Origin: JALOLG01 sp963776935
GTDB taxonomy: Bacteria > Actinomycetota > Acidimicrobiia > Acidimicrobiales > Ilumatobacteraceae
Length of the DNA stretch: 64,000 nt
Assembly: GCA_963776935.1 (NCBI GenBank)
Contig: CAVZOP010000002.1
Coordinates: 1 to 64,000, forward strand
Direction: 5' to 3'
Position 1 is the stretch's first letter. Each line of letters starts with the position of its first letter. The position numbers and the translations under genes are program-made. Shown in pieces: positions 27,528 through 36,829 of this stretch. The notes beneath the pieces are model-generated. The model ran no database searches. It worked only from the letters and a program-made list of their open reading frames with translations, and was not told the origin of the DNA.

Positions 27528-27599
27528 GACGGGTGCCGCGACCGCCCGCCAGAGCGGGGAGCGGCTGGTGGAATCGCGGCCGCCCGGTAGCCTGCGAGC

Positions 27600-28205
27600 A
27601 TGCCGGACATCGAGATGCCATTCACCGTTCCCATGGGGCTCGAGGGCGGGTTCGACCCTCGCATGGACGTGTTCAACCGCCTGCTCAAGAACCGCGTCAT
27701 CATGCTCGGCTCCGACGTCAACGACGACATCGCCAACCAGGTCTGTGCCCAGCTGCTGTTCCTGGAGGGCGAGGATCTCAACGCCGACATCTGGCTGTAC
27801 GTCAACAGCCCCGGCGGATCGGTCACGGCCGGAATGGCGATCTACGACACGATGCAGTTCGTCGGCTGCGACGTCGCCACGGTGTGCCTCGGGTTGGCGG
27901 CGTCGATGGGCCAGTTCCTCCTCACCGCCGGCGCGCCCGGCAAGCGGTACACCCTGCCGAACGCCCGGATCATGATGCACCAGCCGCTCGCAGGTTTGCG
28001 TGGCCAGGCCGCCGACATCGCCATCCAGGCCGAGCAGCTGCGCTACACCAAGCAACGGATGGCCGAACTGATCGCCATGCACTCGGGTCAGCCGCTCGAG
28101 CAGATCCAGGCCGACAGCGAGCGCGATCGTTGGTTCACCGCCGAAGGCGCTCAGGACTACGGCCTGGTCGACAAGGTCATCCTGCGCCGCGGCGAGATCC
28201 ACTGA
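27600..28205 (+). CDS. clpP: ATP-dependent Clp protease proteolytic subunit
   Basis: Forms the serine-protease barrel that degrades proteins fed by Clp ATPases. The catalytic serine is in GLAASMGQFLL (about S102), the histidine in ARIMMHQPL (about H127) and the aspartate in the ERDRWFTAEGAQDYGLVDKV stretch. The protein is 201 residues with the ATG used here. It stands alone without clpX or a second clpP next to it; actinobacteria usually have two copies, so another may lie elsewhere. It is convergent with a lipoprotein gene. Confidence 0.95.
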   Translation: MPDIEMPFTVPMGLEGGFDPRMDVFNRLLKNRVIMLGSDVNDDIANQVCAQLLFLEGEDLNADIWLYVNSPGGSVTAGMAIYDTMQFVGCDVATVCLGLAASMGQFLLTAGAPGKRYTLPNARIMMHQPLAGLRGQAADIAIQAEQLRYTKQRMAELIAMHSGQPLEQIQADSERDRWFTAEGAQDYGLVDKVILRRGEIH

Positions 28206-28225
28206 TCGCTGCGGCCTGATCGTCG

Positions 28226-28245
28226 GAATCCGATCGTCCGGATTC
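28226..28245. terminator. Possible bidirectional hairpin between clpP and lipoprotein gene
   Basis: GAATCCG (28226-28232) and CGGATTC (28239-28245) form a 7-bp stem with a 6-base loop in the 42-bp gap between two convergent genes. There is no T tract, so this is only a position-based guess. Confidence 0.35.
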
Positions 28246-28247
28246 GA

Positions 28248-28812
28248 TCACCCGGCAGCGGCCGTGGTCGCGGGTGCCACCGGCAGGGTCGTGGTCGTGA
28301 CGGCGGGGGCGAGCGACGGAGGAGTGGTGTCGATCGGGACGAGCGACGTCGACACTCCCGGCGGCAACGTCGTCGTGGCCACCGGATCCTGTGGGGCGAT
28401 CGTGGCCACCGGTCCGAGGTCGACACCGCAGTTGGTGAGGACCCAGTTCTTCACTGCCACCGCCGACCGCTCGGTGGCATAGGCGACGGCGACGGTCCGC
28501 TGCACCGATTCCGGATCTTCGGGCACAACGGTGCTCGCGGTCTCGACGTTGAGCAACAGGTCGCGCCATTCCTCTTCGATCGCGATCGGGGCGGTTTCGG
28601 CCAGGTCGCGGTAGAGGTCGAGCGTGTCGTCGATGTCGTCCTCGGTGGCGAGCGGCGGCGTGACGATGTCGGCGACGTTCGCCGCGACCTCGCGTGCAGA
28701 AACGCTGGGTGTCCCCACCGTCGTCGTCGGAGCCGCACGTCGAGACGAGCACGGCGCACGTCAGCACGGTGATCGCCGCGGTCACGGCCGCGACTGGTGA
28801 GCGGGGGCGCAC
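28248..28812 (-). CDS. Secreted lipoprotein, unknown function (frameshifted)
   Basis: A GTG start gives a signal peptide (SPVAAVTAAITVLTCAVLVSTCGSDDDGG) whose cysteine may be lipidated, although T before C is unusual for a lipobox. After GDTQRFCT the frame shifts by one base near 28700, and EVAANVADIVTPPLATEDDIDDTLDLY follows in the next frame. The second half is about 150 residues: helical, with one cysteine in LTNCGVDLG, and a Thr/Pro-rich tail. I do not recognise the family; small helical lipoproteins of this shape are common in this group. It is divergent from comM. Confidence 0.6.
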
Positions 28813-28937
28813 CAGATGAGTGTGGCACGGCCGCGCTGTCACACCCCGGCGGTACCATTCGAGTCAGCCGTCGTCGGACCGGCCCACCGTCCCTCCTGTC
28901 ACCGCCGCAGCTCCTGCTGCGACCACAGGAGGTCGCC

Positions 28938-30462
28938 GTGTTCGCAACCGTCCAATCCGCCACGCTCCTCGGTGCACAGGGCTATCCCGTCACCGTCGAG
29001 GTGCACGTCGGCATCGGCCTGCCCGCCTTCGCCATCGTGGGCCTCCCCGACGAGGCCTGCCGCGAGGCACGCGATCGGGTGCGCTCGGCCCTGCTGAGCA
29101 GCGGCACCGGATGGCCGTCGACGAAGCGGATCACCGTCAATCTCGCACCGCCGCGTCATCGCAAGACCGGGTCGGGGCTCGACCTGGCGATCGCGGTCGG
29201 CATGCTGGTCGCCTGCGAGCAGGTTCCGCCGGAGGCGGTTCGGGACCTCGCCTTCGTGGGCGAGCTCGGGCTCGACGGCTCGATCCGCCCTGTTCCGGGC
29301 GTGGCGCCGATGGTCGGGGTGTTCGGTGCCGTCGACGCCGTCGTACCGGTCGCCAGCGTCGACGAAGCCCGGGTCGCAGCGCTCGGCGAGGTGCGCTGCG
29401 TCGATCGGCTCAGCGACCTGATCGAGGTGCTGTGCGGGCGTGCGCCGTGGCCGCGATGTCGAACCGCCAGCGCCGGCGACAGACGATTCACCGGTACCCG
29501 ACCTTGCCGAAGTTCGCGGCCAGCCGATGGCCCGGCTGGCGCTCGAGGTCTCGGCGGCGGGCGGGCACCACGTGCTGTTCGTCGGTCCGCCGGGCGCTGG
29601 CAAGACGATGCTCGCTCAGCGCCTGCCCGGGATCCTGCCTCCACTCGAACGGACGATGTCGCTCGAAGCGACGATGGTGCACTCGGCGGCCGGTGTACCG
29701 CTACCGCCGGGCGGGCTCGTCCGGCGGGCGACGTTCCGATCCCCGCATCACACGAGCTCGGTCGTCGCCCTCGTCGGCGGCGGGTCCAGCGCACTACGAC
29801 CCGGCGAGATCAGCCTGGCTCATGGCGGGGTCCTCTTTCTGGACGAGCTGGGAGAGTTCCCGGTCGGTGTCCTCGACGCGATGCGAGAGCCACTCGAGAC
29901 GGGAGTCATCAACGTGGCCCGCGCCAACGTGCACGTCGAGCTGCCCGCCCGGTTCCTGCTCGTCGCCGCCACCAACCCGTGCCCGTGCGGTGGTGGGCCG
30001 CCAGGCGAATGCGAGTGCGACGAAGGGCGACGTCATCGGTATCTCCGGCGCCTCTCCGGCCCATTGCTCGACCGGTTCGATCTGCGGGTCACCGTCCAGC
30101 GTCCCGACGTCGATGAGCTGCTCGACGGCGAGGGTGGGGAGCCGTCGGCGATGGTCGCGGCCCGTGTCGACCGGGCGCGCCACATCGCCATCGAGCGGGG
30201 CGGCGTGCTCAACGCCGACCTGTCGCGCCCGCAGCTCGACTCGTTGGCGCCCCTCACGGCGGCCGCCGGACGGCTCCTGCGCGACGAGCTCGAACGCCAG
30301 CGGCTCACCGGTCGCGGCTACCACCGCATCCGTCGAGTCGCTCGCACGCTCGCCGATCTCGAGCTCGATCCGCCGGAGGTGGTCGACGTCGGCCACGTCC
30401 AGCTCGCGCTCTCGATGCGTTCGCGGGTGCGGGCCTCGTTCCCCGACGGGAGGGTGGCGTGA
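28938..30462 (+). CDS. comM: YifB/ComM family Mg-chelatase-like AAA ATPase (frameshifted)
   Basis: In naturally competent bacteria ComM helps branch migration of incoming DNA (known). The N-terminal domain (FATVQSATLLGAQGYPVTVEVHV, AIVGLPDEACREARDRVRSAL) and the AAA core (GHHVLFVGPPGAGKTMLAQRLPGI Walker A seen as GPPGAGKT; LFLDELGEF Walker B; AATNPCPCGG) are both present, but a shift near 29453 puts them in different frames. The GTG start has AGGAGG 5 bp upstream. Repaired length is about 508 residues, normal for the family. The stop overlaps the dprA start (GTGA), so the two are coupled. Confidence 0.88.
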
Positions 30463-31595
30463 CCGACGTGCCTGACGGAGGGTACGTCGCATCACTCGCC
30501 GGCTTCCGGGGGATGACCCCGCGGCGGTTGCGGTACCTCCTCGATCATCTCGCGCCGCGCGACGCGTTCGAGGTTGCCAGTGGAGTGGCGGCACCGACGC
30601 CGATCGTCGCCCGGCTGCTCACCGACGAGCTACGAGCGTGGTGGCGCGAGAGCGCAGCCGAGCGTTCGCCCGAGTCGTGCTGGGAACGCTGCATCGAAGT
30701 GGGAGTCGACGTCGTGACCGCCCACGATCCGAGGTTCCCCGCCGTGCTCGGCCTCGATCCGGCACCGCCGGCAGTGCTGTTCGTGCGCGGCGATCTGGGT
30801 GTGCTCGATGCCCGTCGCGTGGGCATCGTCGGCACCCGCAACGCGACGCTGGCCGGCCGCCAGACCGCAAGCGACCTCGGCTACGACCTCGCCGCCGCCG
30901 GAGTCGCGGTGGTGTCGGGGCTGGCCAGGGGGATCGACGGCGCGGCGCATCGGGGTGCGCTTGAGGCTGGAGAGCAGGCGGGCGCCGGACGTCCCGTGGC
31001 TGTCGTCGGCAACGGTGCCGACCGGCCGTACCCGACGCAGCACGCCGAGCTCTGGAGCGCGGTCTGCGCCCAGGGCGTGCTCATGTCGGAGTGGCCGCCG
31101 GGCACGCCGCCCGAGGCCTTCCGGTTCCCGATGCGCAACCGGATCCTGGCCGCGCTGTGCGAGGTGCTGGTCGTCGTCGAGAGTCGCGAACGGGGCGGCA
31201 GCCTGCTCACCGTGCGGGAGGCGCTCGATCGTTCGGTCGAGGTGATGGCGGTGCCCGGCTCACCTCGCAACCGTGCGGCCGCCGGCACCAACGGGCTGCT
31301 CCGCGACGGCGCCGCGCCGGTCACGTCGGCCGACGACGTGCTGGCGTCGCTGGGCCTCGACACGCGGCGCCAGGGCCCGGCGGCGTTCGACCCGCGCCCG
31401 GCGTTGCGGGGCGTCGATCGTGCCGTCGTCGAGCAGTGCCGGGCCAACCCACGAACACTCGACGACGTCGCCAACTCGTTCGGCCTTGCGCTGTGCGAGG
31501 CGGCGATGACGCTCGCCCGGCTCGAACGGGCGGGTTGGCTGCGCGAGGTCGGCGGCTGGTTCGAGGCGATTTGGTCCCGATCGGAGGTGCGATGA
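30459..31595 (+). CDS. dprA: DNA-processing protein DprA
   Basis: Binds single-stranded DNA and loads RecA during transformation. The Rossmann core shows VGIVGTRNATLAGRQTASDLG, VSGLARGIDGAAHRGAL, VVGNGADRPYPTQHAEL, and FPMRNRILAAL. A C-terminal winged-helix region (about residues 315-378) follows. At 378 residues it is full length. The GTG start overlaps the comM stop by 4 bases. An insert AGEQAGAGRP before VAVVGNGAD is slightly longer than usual. xerC starts 18 bp after the stop, and the comM-dprA-xerC order is common in actinobacteria. Confidence 0.94.
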   Translation: MTDVPDGGYVASLAGFRGMTPRRLRYLLDHLAPRDAFEVASGVAAPTPIVARLLTDELRAWWRESAAERSPESCWERCIEVGVDVVTAHDPRFPAVLGLDPAPPAVLFVRGDLGVLDARRVGIVGTRNATLAGRQTASDLGYDLAAAGVAVVSGLARGIDGAAHRGALEAGEQAGAGRPVAVVGNGADRPYPTQHAELWSAVCAQGVLMSEWPPGTPPEAFRFPMRNRILAALCEVLVVVESRERGGSLLTVREALDRSVEVMAVPGSPRNRAAAGTNGLLRDGAAPVTSADDVLASLGLDTRRQGPAAFDPRPALRGVDRAVVEQCRANPRTLDDVANSFGLALCEAAMTLARLERAGWLREVGGWFEAIWSRSEVR

Positions 31596-31613
31596 CGGAA
31601 TACCCTGAACACG

Positions 31614-32570
31614 ATGCGGGACGAACCGACTCCTCGCGGTGGTGCCGCAGCGCCCGATGCGTCGTCCACCGTCGATGTTGGGGACGTCTCGGGTCCGTCA
31701 CCCGCCTGGCGTCTCGACGACTTCGTGCACTCGCTGACCTCGTTGTCGCAGAACACCGTCGACGCCTATGCCGCCGACGTGCGGTTGTTCGCCGAGTGGG
31801 TGGCCCGCAGCGGCGTGGTCGACCCGGCCGACGTGCGGCGCACCGCGGTGAGGCGCTACGTGGCGTACCTGACGACTCGCGAGTTCGCTCGTCGCAGCAT
31901 CGCTCGCAAGGCGGCCGCGTTGCGGCGCTACTTCCGTTGGTCGGTGCGCAACGGGGGAGCGGCGGTCGATCCGACGCTCGGGCTGCACATCGGTGGGGCC
32001 GAGGGCCGACTCCCGCGCGTGCTCGACCGCCGGGAACTCGCACAGATGCTCGACGCCGAGCCACCCGAGGGCGAACCCGACTGGCGCCGCCGCCGCGACG
32101 ACGCCGTCGTCGAGATCCTGTACGGCAGTGGTGTTCGCGTCTCCGAGCTCTGTTCGCTCGACCTCGGTTCGATCCAGCTCGACAAAGGTGTGCTGGTGGT
32201 CTGGGGCAAGGGGGCGAAGGAACGTCGCGTCCCGCTCGGCGAGCCAGGGGTCGACGCGTTGCGGCGATGGTTGGCCATCCGCCACGACGTCGTCGCCGTC
32301 GACGAGGGCCCCGCCGTGTTCGCCAACGAGCGTGGGCGGCGGCTCACACCGCGCGACGTCCGGCGGATCCTCGACCGCCGTTCACCGACCCCGACCCACC
32401 CGCACGCGCTGCGCCACACGTTCGCCACGCATCTGCTCGATGGCGGGGCCGATCTGCGCTCGGTTCAGGAGCTGCTCGGTCACACCGACGTTTCCACCAC
32501 CCAGCGCTACACTCACGTCAGCCGCGACCGGCTCCGTACCGCCTATCGCCAGGCCCATCCTCGAGCATGA
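31614..32570 (+). CDS. xerC: Tyrosine recombinase XerC
   Basis: Resolves chromosome dimers at dif by site-specific recombination. The N-terminal SAM-like domain (LDDFVHSLTSLSQNTVDAYAADV broken across residues 33-56) is followed by the catalytic domain with R in GSGVRVSELCSLD, K in WGKGAKERRVPLG, the HALRHTFATHLLD box, H in LLGHTDVS and the nucleophile Y in TTQRYTH. All catalytic residues are there. It is 318 residues; the first 30 are low-complexity. The ATGA overlap with the next gene suggests translational coupling. Confidence 0.95.
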   Translation: MRDEPTPRGGAAAPDASSTVDVGDVSGPSPAWRLDDFVHSLTSLSQNTVDAYAADVRLFAEWVARSGVVDPADVRRTAVRRYVAYLTTREFARRSIARKAAALRRYFRWSVRNGGAAVDPTLGLHIGGAEGRLPRVLDRRELAQMLDAEPPEGEPDWRRRRDDAVVEILYGSGVRVSELCSLDLGSIQLDKGVLVVWGKGAKERRVPLGEPGVDALRRWLAIRHDVVAVDEGPAVFANERGRRLTPRDVRRILDRRSPTPTHPHALRHTFATHLLDGGADLRSVQELLGHTDVSTTQRYTHVSRDRLRTAYRQAHPRA

Positions 32571-33328
32571 GCATCGTCCCCGACGACCGAGACCTGGCGC
32601 TGCACTGGGAACGCTGGTTGCGCCGCAAGAGCAGTGCCTCGCGCGACCACCTGATCATCCACTACTCGCCGCTCGTGAAGTTCGTCGCCGGCCGTGTCGG
32701 TGCTGGCCTTCCGTCGAGCGTCGATCCCGGCGATCTGGTCAGCTCCGGGGTGTTCGGGTTGATCGACGCCATCGAGCGTTTCGAGCCCGACCGGGGCGTG
32801 AAGTTCGAGACGTTCGCCGCCCCCCGCATCCGTGGGGCCATCTACGACGGGCTGCGGCAGCTCGACTGGGTCCCGCGTTCTGTTCGGAGCAGGGCCCGCG
32901 ACGTCGAGCGGGCGATCTCCGAGCTCGAGGCCAAGAATGGTCGGGCGCCCACCGACGAGGAGTTGGCCGCCCACCTCCACATCGGTTCGGAGGAACTGGC
33001 GCGGTGGTTGGCGTCGATCGCCGCCACCACCGTCGGCCCGCTCGACCGAGCCATCGACCACGGCCACGAACCGGCCGCCATCGACTCGCACGGGTTCGAG
33101 TCACCGTCGGCGGCGCTCGAGGACCGTGAGCTGCGCGACATCATGCGGACGGAGATCAAGAAACTGCCCGACCGTGAGAAGCTGGTGCTGTCGTTGTACT
33201 ACGACGAAGGACTCACACTCGCCGAGATCGGCCAGGTGTTGGGCGTCACCGAGAGCCGGGTGTCGCAGATCCACACCAAGTCCGTGCTCCACCTGCGGTC
33301 ACGGTTGACGGCCGCTGGCGTTGCCTGA
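32567..33328 (+). CDS. whiG: FliA/WhiG-type sigma factor
   Basis: A 253-residue group 3 sigma factor. Region 2 is HYSPLVKFVAGRVGAGLPSS, LVSSGVFGLIDAIERFEPDR, KFETFAAPRIRGAIYDGLR; region 3 is VERAISELEAKNGRAPTDEE; region 4 is LPDREKLVLSLYYDEGLTLA then VLGVTESRVSQIHTKSV. This wording is very close to Streptomyces WhiG, which starts sporulation and also lies near rpsB (known). The start overlaps the xerC stop by 3 bases. No flagellar genes or anti-sigma gene are nearby, so a developmental or motility role is open. Confidence in the class is high, in the name moderate. Confidence 0.87.
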   Translation: MSIVPDDRDLALHWERWLRRKSSASRDHLIIHYSPLVKFVAGRVGAGLPSSVDPGDLVSSGVFGLIDAIERFEPDRGVKFETFAAPRIRGAIYDGLRQLDWVPRSVRSRARDVERAISELEAKNGRAPTDEELAAHLHIGSEELARWLASIAATTVGPLDRAIDHGHEPAAIDSHGFESPSAALEDRELRDIMRTEIKKLPDREKLVLSLYYDEGLTLAEIGQVLGVTESRVSQIHTKSVLHLRSRLTAAGVA

Positions 33329-33407
33329 GCGACACTGAAGACTCGATTTCCCGTCGACCCTCGCGGCGTTGACCGCCGGTTTTCCCGTCAGATCCCGGAG
33401 GTCGACC

Positions 33408-33931
33408 ATGCACCGGTCGCTCGCACGCGTGTTGTCGAAGATGTTGTTGATGTCGTTCCTGTTGGCGTCGGTGATGCTGGTCGCGGGATCGGCGGTCGGC
33501 GCCTGTTGGCTGCCGCCCGTCGACGCCCCCGTCGTCGACCCGTTTCGTCCACCGCCGTGCACGTGGTGCGCCGGCAATCGGGGACTCGAGTACGGCACGC
33601 ACAGTGGCGTCGCCGTGCGAGCGGTTGCCGCGGGGAGGTCACGTTCAGCGGCACGGTCGCCGGCGAGCGCTACGTCGTCGTACGCCACGACGACGATCGC
33701 CGGGCGACGTACGGCGGGCTCGCCTCGTCGACGCTGCGCACCGGTGACGCGGTCGTGGCGGGCATGGTCGTTGGCATCACCGCCGGCCATCTGCACTTCG
33801 GTCTGCGCGACGGCGACACCTACGTCGATCCGGCGCCGTTCCTCGGCCGTCTGGTCGGCCGCGCCCGACTGGTGCCCGACGATGGCACCGCCGCTCGTGC
33901 CGCCCCGCCTCCTCGGCTGCGCTGCCGGTGA
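33408..33931 (+). CDS. Secreted M23/LytM-like protein with degenerate zinc site (frameshifted)
   Basis: A signal peptide (LLMSFLLASVMLVAGSAVGA) follows an ATG with GGAGG upstream. The short mature part has VDPFRPPPCTWCAGNRGLEYG, then THSGVAVRAVAAG, and after a one-base loss in a G run near 33635, EVTFSGTVAGERYVVVRH and GHLHFGLRDGDTYVDP. The second zinc motif (HLH) is kept, but the first M23 motif normally reads HxxxD and here gives HSGVA, lacking the aspartate. It may be a non-enzymatic LytM domain like known activator proteins (inference). It lies just upstream of rpsB, where actinobacteria commonly carry an M23 gene. Confidence 0.78.
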
Positions 33932-34126
33932 CGATCGGGATCACCCGGGCAGCTTCATCCAACTTCCGACCTGATCGAACGATCCCGGATGGCGTTACAC
34001 TGCAGCCCCGGTGCGCCCCTCGGGCGCCCGACGAACACCTGCCCATCCCGATCACATCCACCTGTTCGTACTGCGGTCGCCCTCGGGCGCCACGACCAGG
34101 TGCCGACAACCGCAGAGGAGATTCCG
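33932..34126 (+). promoter_or_regulatory. rpsB leader region
   Basis: The 195-bp gap holds a possible -10 box TACACT (33996-34001), but I see no matching -35 box. The leader contains CCTCGGGCGCC twice (near 34018 and 34081). AGAGGAG at 34114-34120 is the ribosome site, 6 bp before the rpsB ATG. S2 leaders are often autoregulated; I recognise no specific fold. Confidence 0.35.
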
Positions 34127-35251
34127 ATGGCCGTCATCACGATGCGTCAGATGCTCGAGGCCGGTGTCCATTTCGGACACCAGACCCGCCGCTGGAACCC
34201 GAAGATGAAGCGATTCATCTTCGGTGAGCGCAACGGCATCTACATCATCGACCTGGAGCAGACGCTCACGCGAGTCGAAGTCGCCTACAACTTCGTCCGC
34301 GACCTCGTCGCCGGTGGAGGCAACGTGCTGTTCGTCGGCACCAAGAAGCAGGCCCAGGACCCGGTCCGCAGCTACGCCGAGAAGTGCGGCATGCCGTACG
34401 TCAACGAGCGCTGGCTGGGCGGGATGCTCACCAACTTCGAGACGATGTCGAAGCGCGTCGGCAAGATGCTCGAGTACGAGCGGATGAAGGCGTCCGGCGA
34501 GTTCGACGTGATGATCAAGAAGGAAGCCCTGCTGCTCGACCGCGAGCTCGAGAAGCTGCAGCGCAACCTCGGCGGTCTGCGTAACATGAAGCAGCGGCCC
34601 GATGCGATCTTCGTGCTCGACACCAAGAAGGAGCACATCGCCGTCACCGAGGCCAACAAACTGGGGATCCCGGTCGTGGCCGTCGTCGACACCAACGTCG
34701 ACCCCGACGTCATCCAGTTCCCGATCCCGGGCAACGACGATGCGATCCGCGCCAACTCCCTGCTGACCCGCGTCATCGCCGATGCCGTCGAGGAAGGCCG
34801 CTACATCGCCGCCAAGCGCAACCCGATCCCGGCGCCGCCGCAGCGCAGCGCCGAGGAGGACGCCGCCTTCGAGAAGGCGCAGGCCGACGCCCGCAACGCC
34901 GCCGCCCAGGCCCAGGCCGAGCGTGACGCCCGCCTGCGGGCGCCCAAACCCGACCCCGACGAAGACGAGGCCGACGCCGCCGTAGCCGCGTCCGACGCGG
35001 ATGGCGACGTCGCGGCCGACGCCGCGCCGGCTGACGTGGCCGAGACCACTGCCGACACCGACGATGCCCCGGCCGCGCCCGAAGCCGAGAGCGCTGATGA
35101 GCCGGCGGCCGCCGCCGACGTCGCCGCGGCCGAGACCGATGACGAGACGGCGACCTTCGCCGACACCGAGACCGCCGCCTCCGAGACTCCGACCGACACC
35201 GACACCGACGATTCGGCGACCGCCGAGACCGAGACCGAGACCGAAAGCTGA
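34127..35251 (+). CDS. rpsB: 30S ribosomal protein S2 with long acidic C-terminal extension
   Basis: Part of the small ribosomal subunit. The first 230 residues are standard S2: TMRQMLEAGVHFGHQTRRWN, KMKRFIFGERNGIYIIDLEQ, FVGTKKQAQDPVRSYAEKCG, RWLGGMLTNFETM, and PDAIFVLDTKKEHIAVTEAN. From about residue 240 a charged helical segment leads to some 100 residues made almost wholly of A, D, E and T. The total of 374 residues is far above the usual 230-300. Similar tails exist in some actinobacteria; the role is unknown. It is followed 8 bp later by tsf. Confidence 0.96.
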   Translation: MAVITMRQMLEAGVHFGHQTRRWNPKMKRFIFGERNGIYIIDLEQTLTRVEVAYNFVRDLVAGGGNVLFVGTKKQAQDPVRSYAEKCGMPYVNERWLGGMLTNFETMSKRVGKMLEYERMKASGEFDVMIKKEALLLDRELEKLQRNLGGLRNMKQRPDAIFVLDTKKEHIAVTEANKLGIPVVAVVDTNVDPDVIQFPIPGNDDAIRANSLLTRVIADAVEEGRYIAAKRNPIPAPPQRSAEEDAAFEKAQADARNAAAQAQAERDARLRAPKPDPDEDEADAAVAASDADGDVAADAAPADVAETTADTDDAPAAPEAESADEPAAAADVAAAETDDETATFADTETAASETPTDTDTDDSATAETETETES

Positions 35252-35259
35252 ACACCGCG

Positions 35260-36048
35260 ATGACGTTCACCGCCAAGGATGTCCAGGCCCTGCGACAGAG
35301 CACGGGCGCTGGGATGATGGACTGCAAGAAGGCACTCGAAGCCACCGATGGCGACATCGAGGCCGCCAAGCAGTACCTCCGTGAGAAGGGCCTCGCGGCC
35401 AGCGCCAAGCGCGACGACCGCGAGAACAACCAGGGCCTCGTCGCCCTCAAGGTCGACGGCAACGTCGGCGCGATCGTGAAGCTCAAGAGCGAGACCGACT
35501 TCGTCGCCGGGAGCGAGCTGTTCAAGGCCGAGGCCGCTGCATTGGTCGACCTCGTTGCCGCCAAGGGAACCGACGCCGTCGCCGAGCGGACCCCCGAGCT
35601 CGAGGAGCTGAAGATCACGCTCAAGGAGAAGATCGAGCTGGGCGACGTCGTGCGCATCGAGGCGGCCGACGGCAACGTTCTCGACAGCTACCAGCACATC
35701 CAGGGCGGACGCGGCGTGAACGCCGTGCTCGTCGAGGTGGCCAACGGCAGCGCCGAGTTGGCGCACGACATCGCCGTGCACATCGCCTTCGCCCGGCCGA
35801 AGTACCTGCGGCGTGACGACGTGCCCGCCGACGTGGTCGACAGCGAGCGGGCGACGCTCGAGACGATCACCCGCAACGAGGGCAAGCCCGACCAGGCCAT
35901 CCCCAAGATCGTCGAAGGTCGTCTGGCCGGCTTCTTCAAGGACGTCGTGTTGCTCGAGCAGCCGTACGCCAAGGACGACAAGCTGTCGGTCAGCCAGGTG
36001 CTGAACGGCGCCGAGATCGTGAAGTTCGCCCAGGTCGAGATCGGCTGA
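35260..36048 (+). CDS. tsf: Elongation factor Ts
   Basis: Recycles EF-Tu from its GDP form. The UBA-like start FTAKDVQALRQSTGAGMMDC and KKALEATDGDIEAAKQYLRE, and the core LKSETDFVAGSELFK (the TDFV motif contacts EF-Tu), are present. The protein is 262 residues, within the normal range, with an ATG start. It lies between rpsB and pyrH in the universal order and is presumably cotranscribed with them. Confidence 0.97.
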   Translation: MTFTAKDVQALRQSTGAGMMDCKKALEATDGDIEAAKQYLREKGLAASAKRDDRENNQGLVALKVDGNVGAIVKLKSETDFVAGSELFKAEAAALVDLVAAKGTDAVAERTPELEELKITLKEKIELGDVVRIEAADGNVLDSYQHIQGGRGVNAVLVEVANGSAELAHDIAVHIAFARPKYLRRDDVPADVVDSERATLETITRNEGKPDQAIPKIVEGRLAGFFKDVVLLEQPYAKDDKLSVSQVLNGAEIVKFAQVEIG

Positions 36049-36054
36049 GCGACG

Positions 36055-36807
36055 TTGACGTCGACGTCGAGCGAAGGAGTCATCGCGCCGCGCTGGCGGC
36101 GCATCGTCTTCAAGCCCTCCGGTGAAGCGCTCGCCGGGCCATCGGGCGCAGGCCTCGACGGAGCCACACTCGACAAGCTGGCGGCCGACATCGTCGACCT
36201 GCGCCAGAGCCTCGACGTCGACGTTGCCGTCGTCGTCGGTGGTGGGAACTTCTGGCGGGGGAGGGTCGGCGCGCTGTCGGGGATGGACGCCTCGCAGTCC
36301 GACCACATCGGCATGCTCGGCACGGTGATGAACGGGCTGGCGCTGCAGGACTCGCTCGAGCGGCACGGTCAGGACACGCGGCTGCTCTCGGCCATCGAGA
36401 TGCCGCGGATCGCCGAGCCCTACATCCGCCGTCGCGCCATGCGGCATCTCGAGAAGGGCCGTGTGGTCATCTTCGCCGCGGGAACCGGCAACCCGTTCTT
36501 CACCACTGACACGGCTGCCGCGTTGCGCGCCGCGGAGATCGAGGCGGACGCGTTGTTGAAGGGCACCCATTCCGGCGTCGACGGCGTGTACAGCGCCGAT
36601 CCGCGAACCGACGACACGGCCACGAAGTACCACGAGATCGGGTACCTCGAGGTGATGACGAAGAACCTCAAGGTGATGGATGCGACGGCGATTGCGTTCT
36701 GTCGCGACAACGAGATCCCGATCGTGGTCTTCGACATGTCCGTCCCCGGTTCGCTGCGGTCGATCCTGCTCGGCGAGCACGTAGGCACCATCGTTCGTGA
36801 CCTCTGA
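36055..36807 (+). CDS. pyrH: UMP kinase
   Basis: Phosphorylates UMP to UDP. Core motifs are FKPSGEALAG, VVVGGGNFWRG, MLGTVMNGLALQDSLE, and the loop GTGNPFFTTDTAAALRAAEI. The first codon is taken as TTG, 6 bp after the tsf stop, because no ATG or GTG occurs before the core; a GAAGGAG stands downstream of this TTG, just before an ATC codon, so the true start may be elsewhere. KPSGEAL has proline where KLSGEAL is usual. The length of 250 residues is normal. Confidence 0.93.
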   Translation: MTSTSSEGVIAPRWRRIVFKPSGEALAGPSGAGLDGATLDKLAADIVDLRQSLDVDVAVVVGGGNFWRGRVGALSGMDASQSDHIGMLGTVMNGLALQDSLERHGQDTRLLSAIEMPRIAEPYIRRRAMRHLEKGRVVIFAAGTGNPFFTTDTAAALRAAEIEADALLKGTHSGVDGVYSADPRTDDTATKYHEIGYLEVMTKNLKVMDATAIAFCRDNEIPIVVFDMSVPGSLRSILLGEHVGTIVRDL

Positions 36808-36829
36808 CGGGGACGGGTACGCTGGTCGT

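Noticed and set aside
36055..36090. ATC start codon for pyrH
   Set aside because: A GAAGGAG stands just before an ATC in frame, but start by ATC is very rare; TTG at 36055 is kept with a note.
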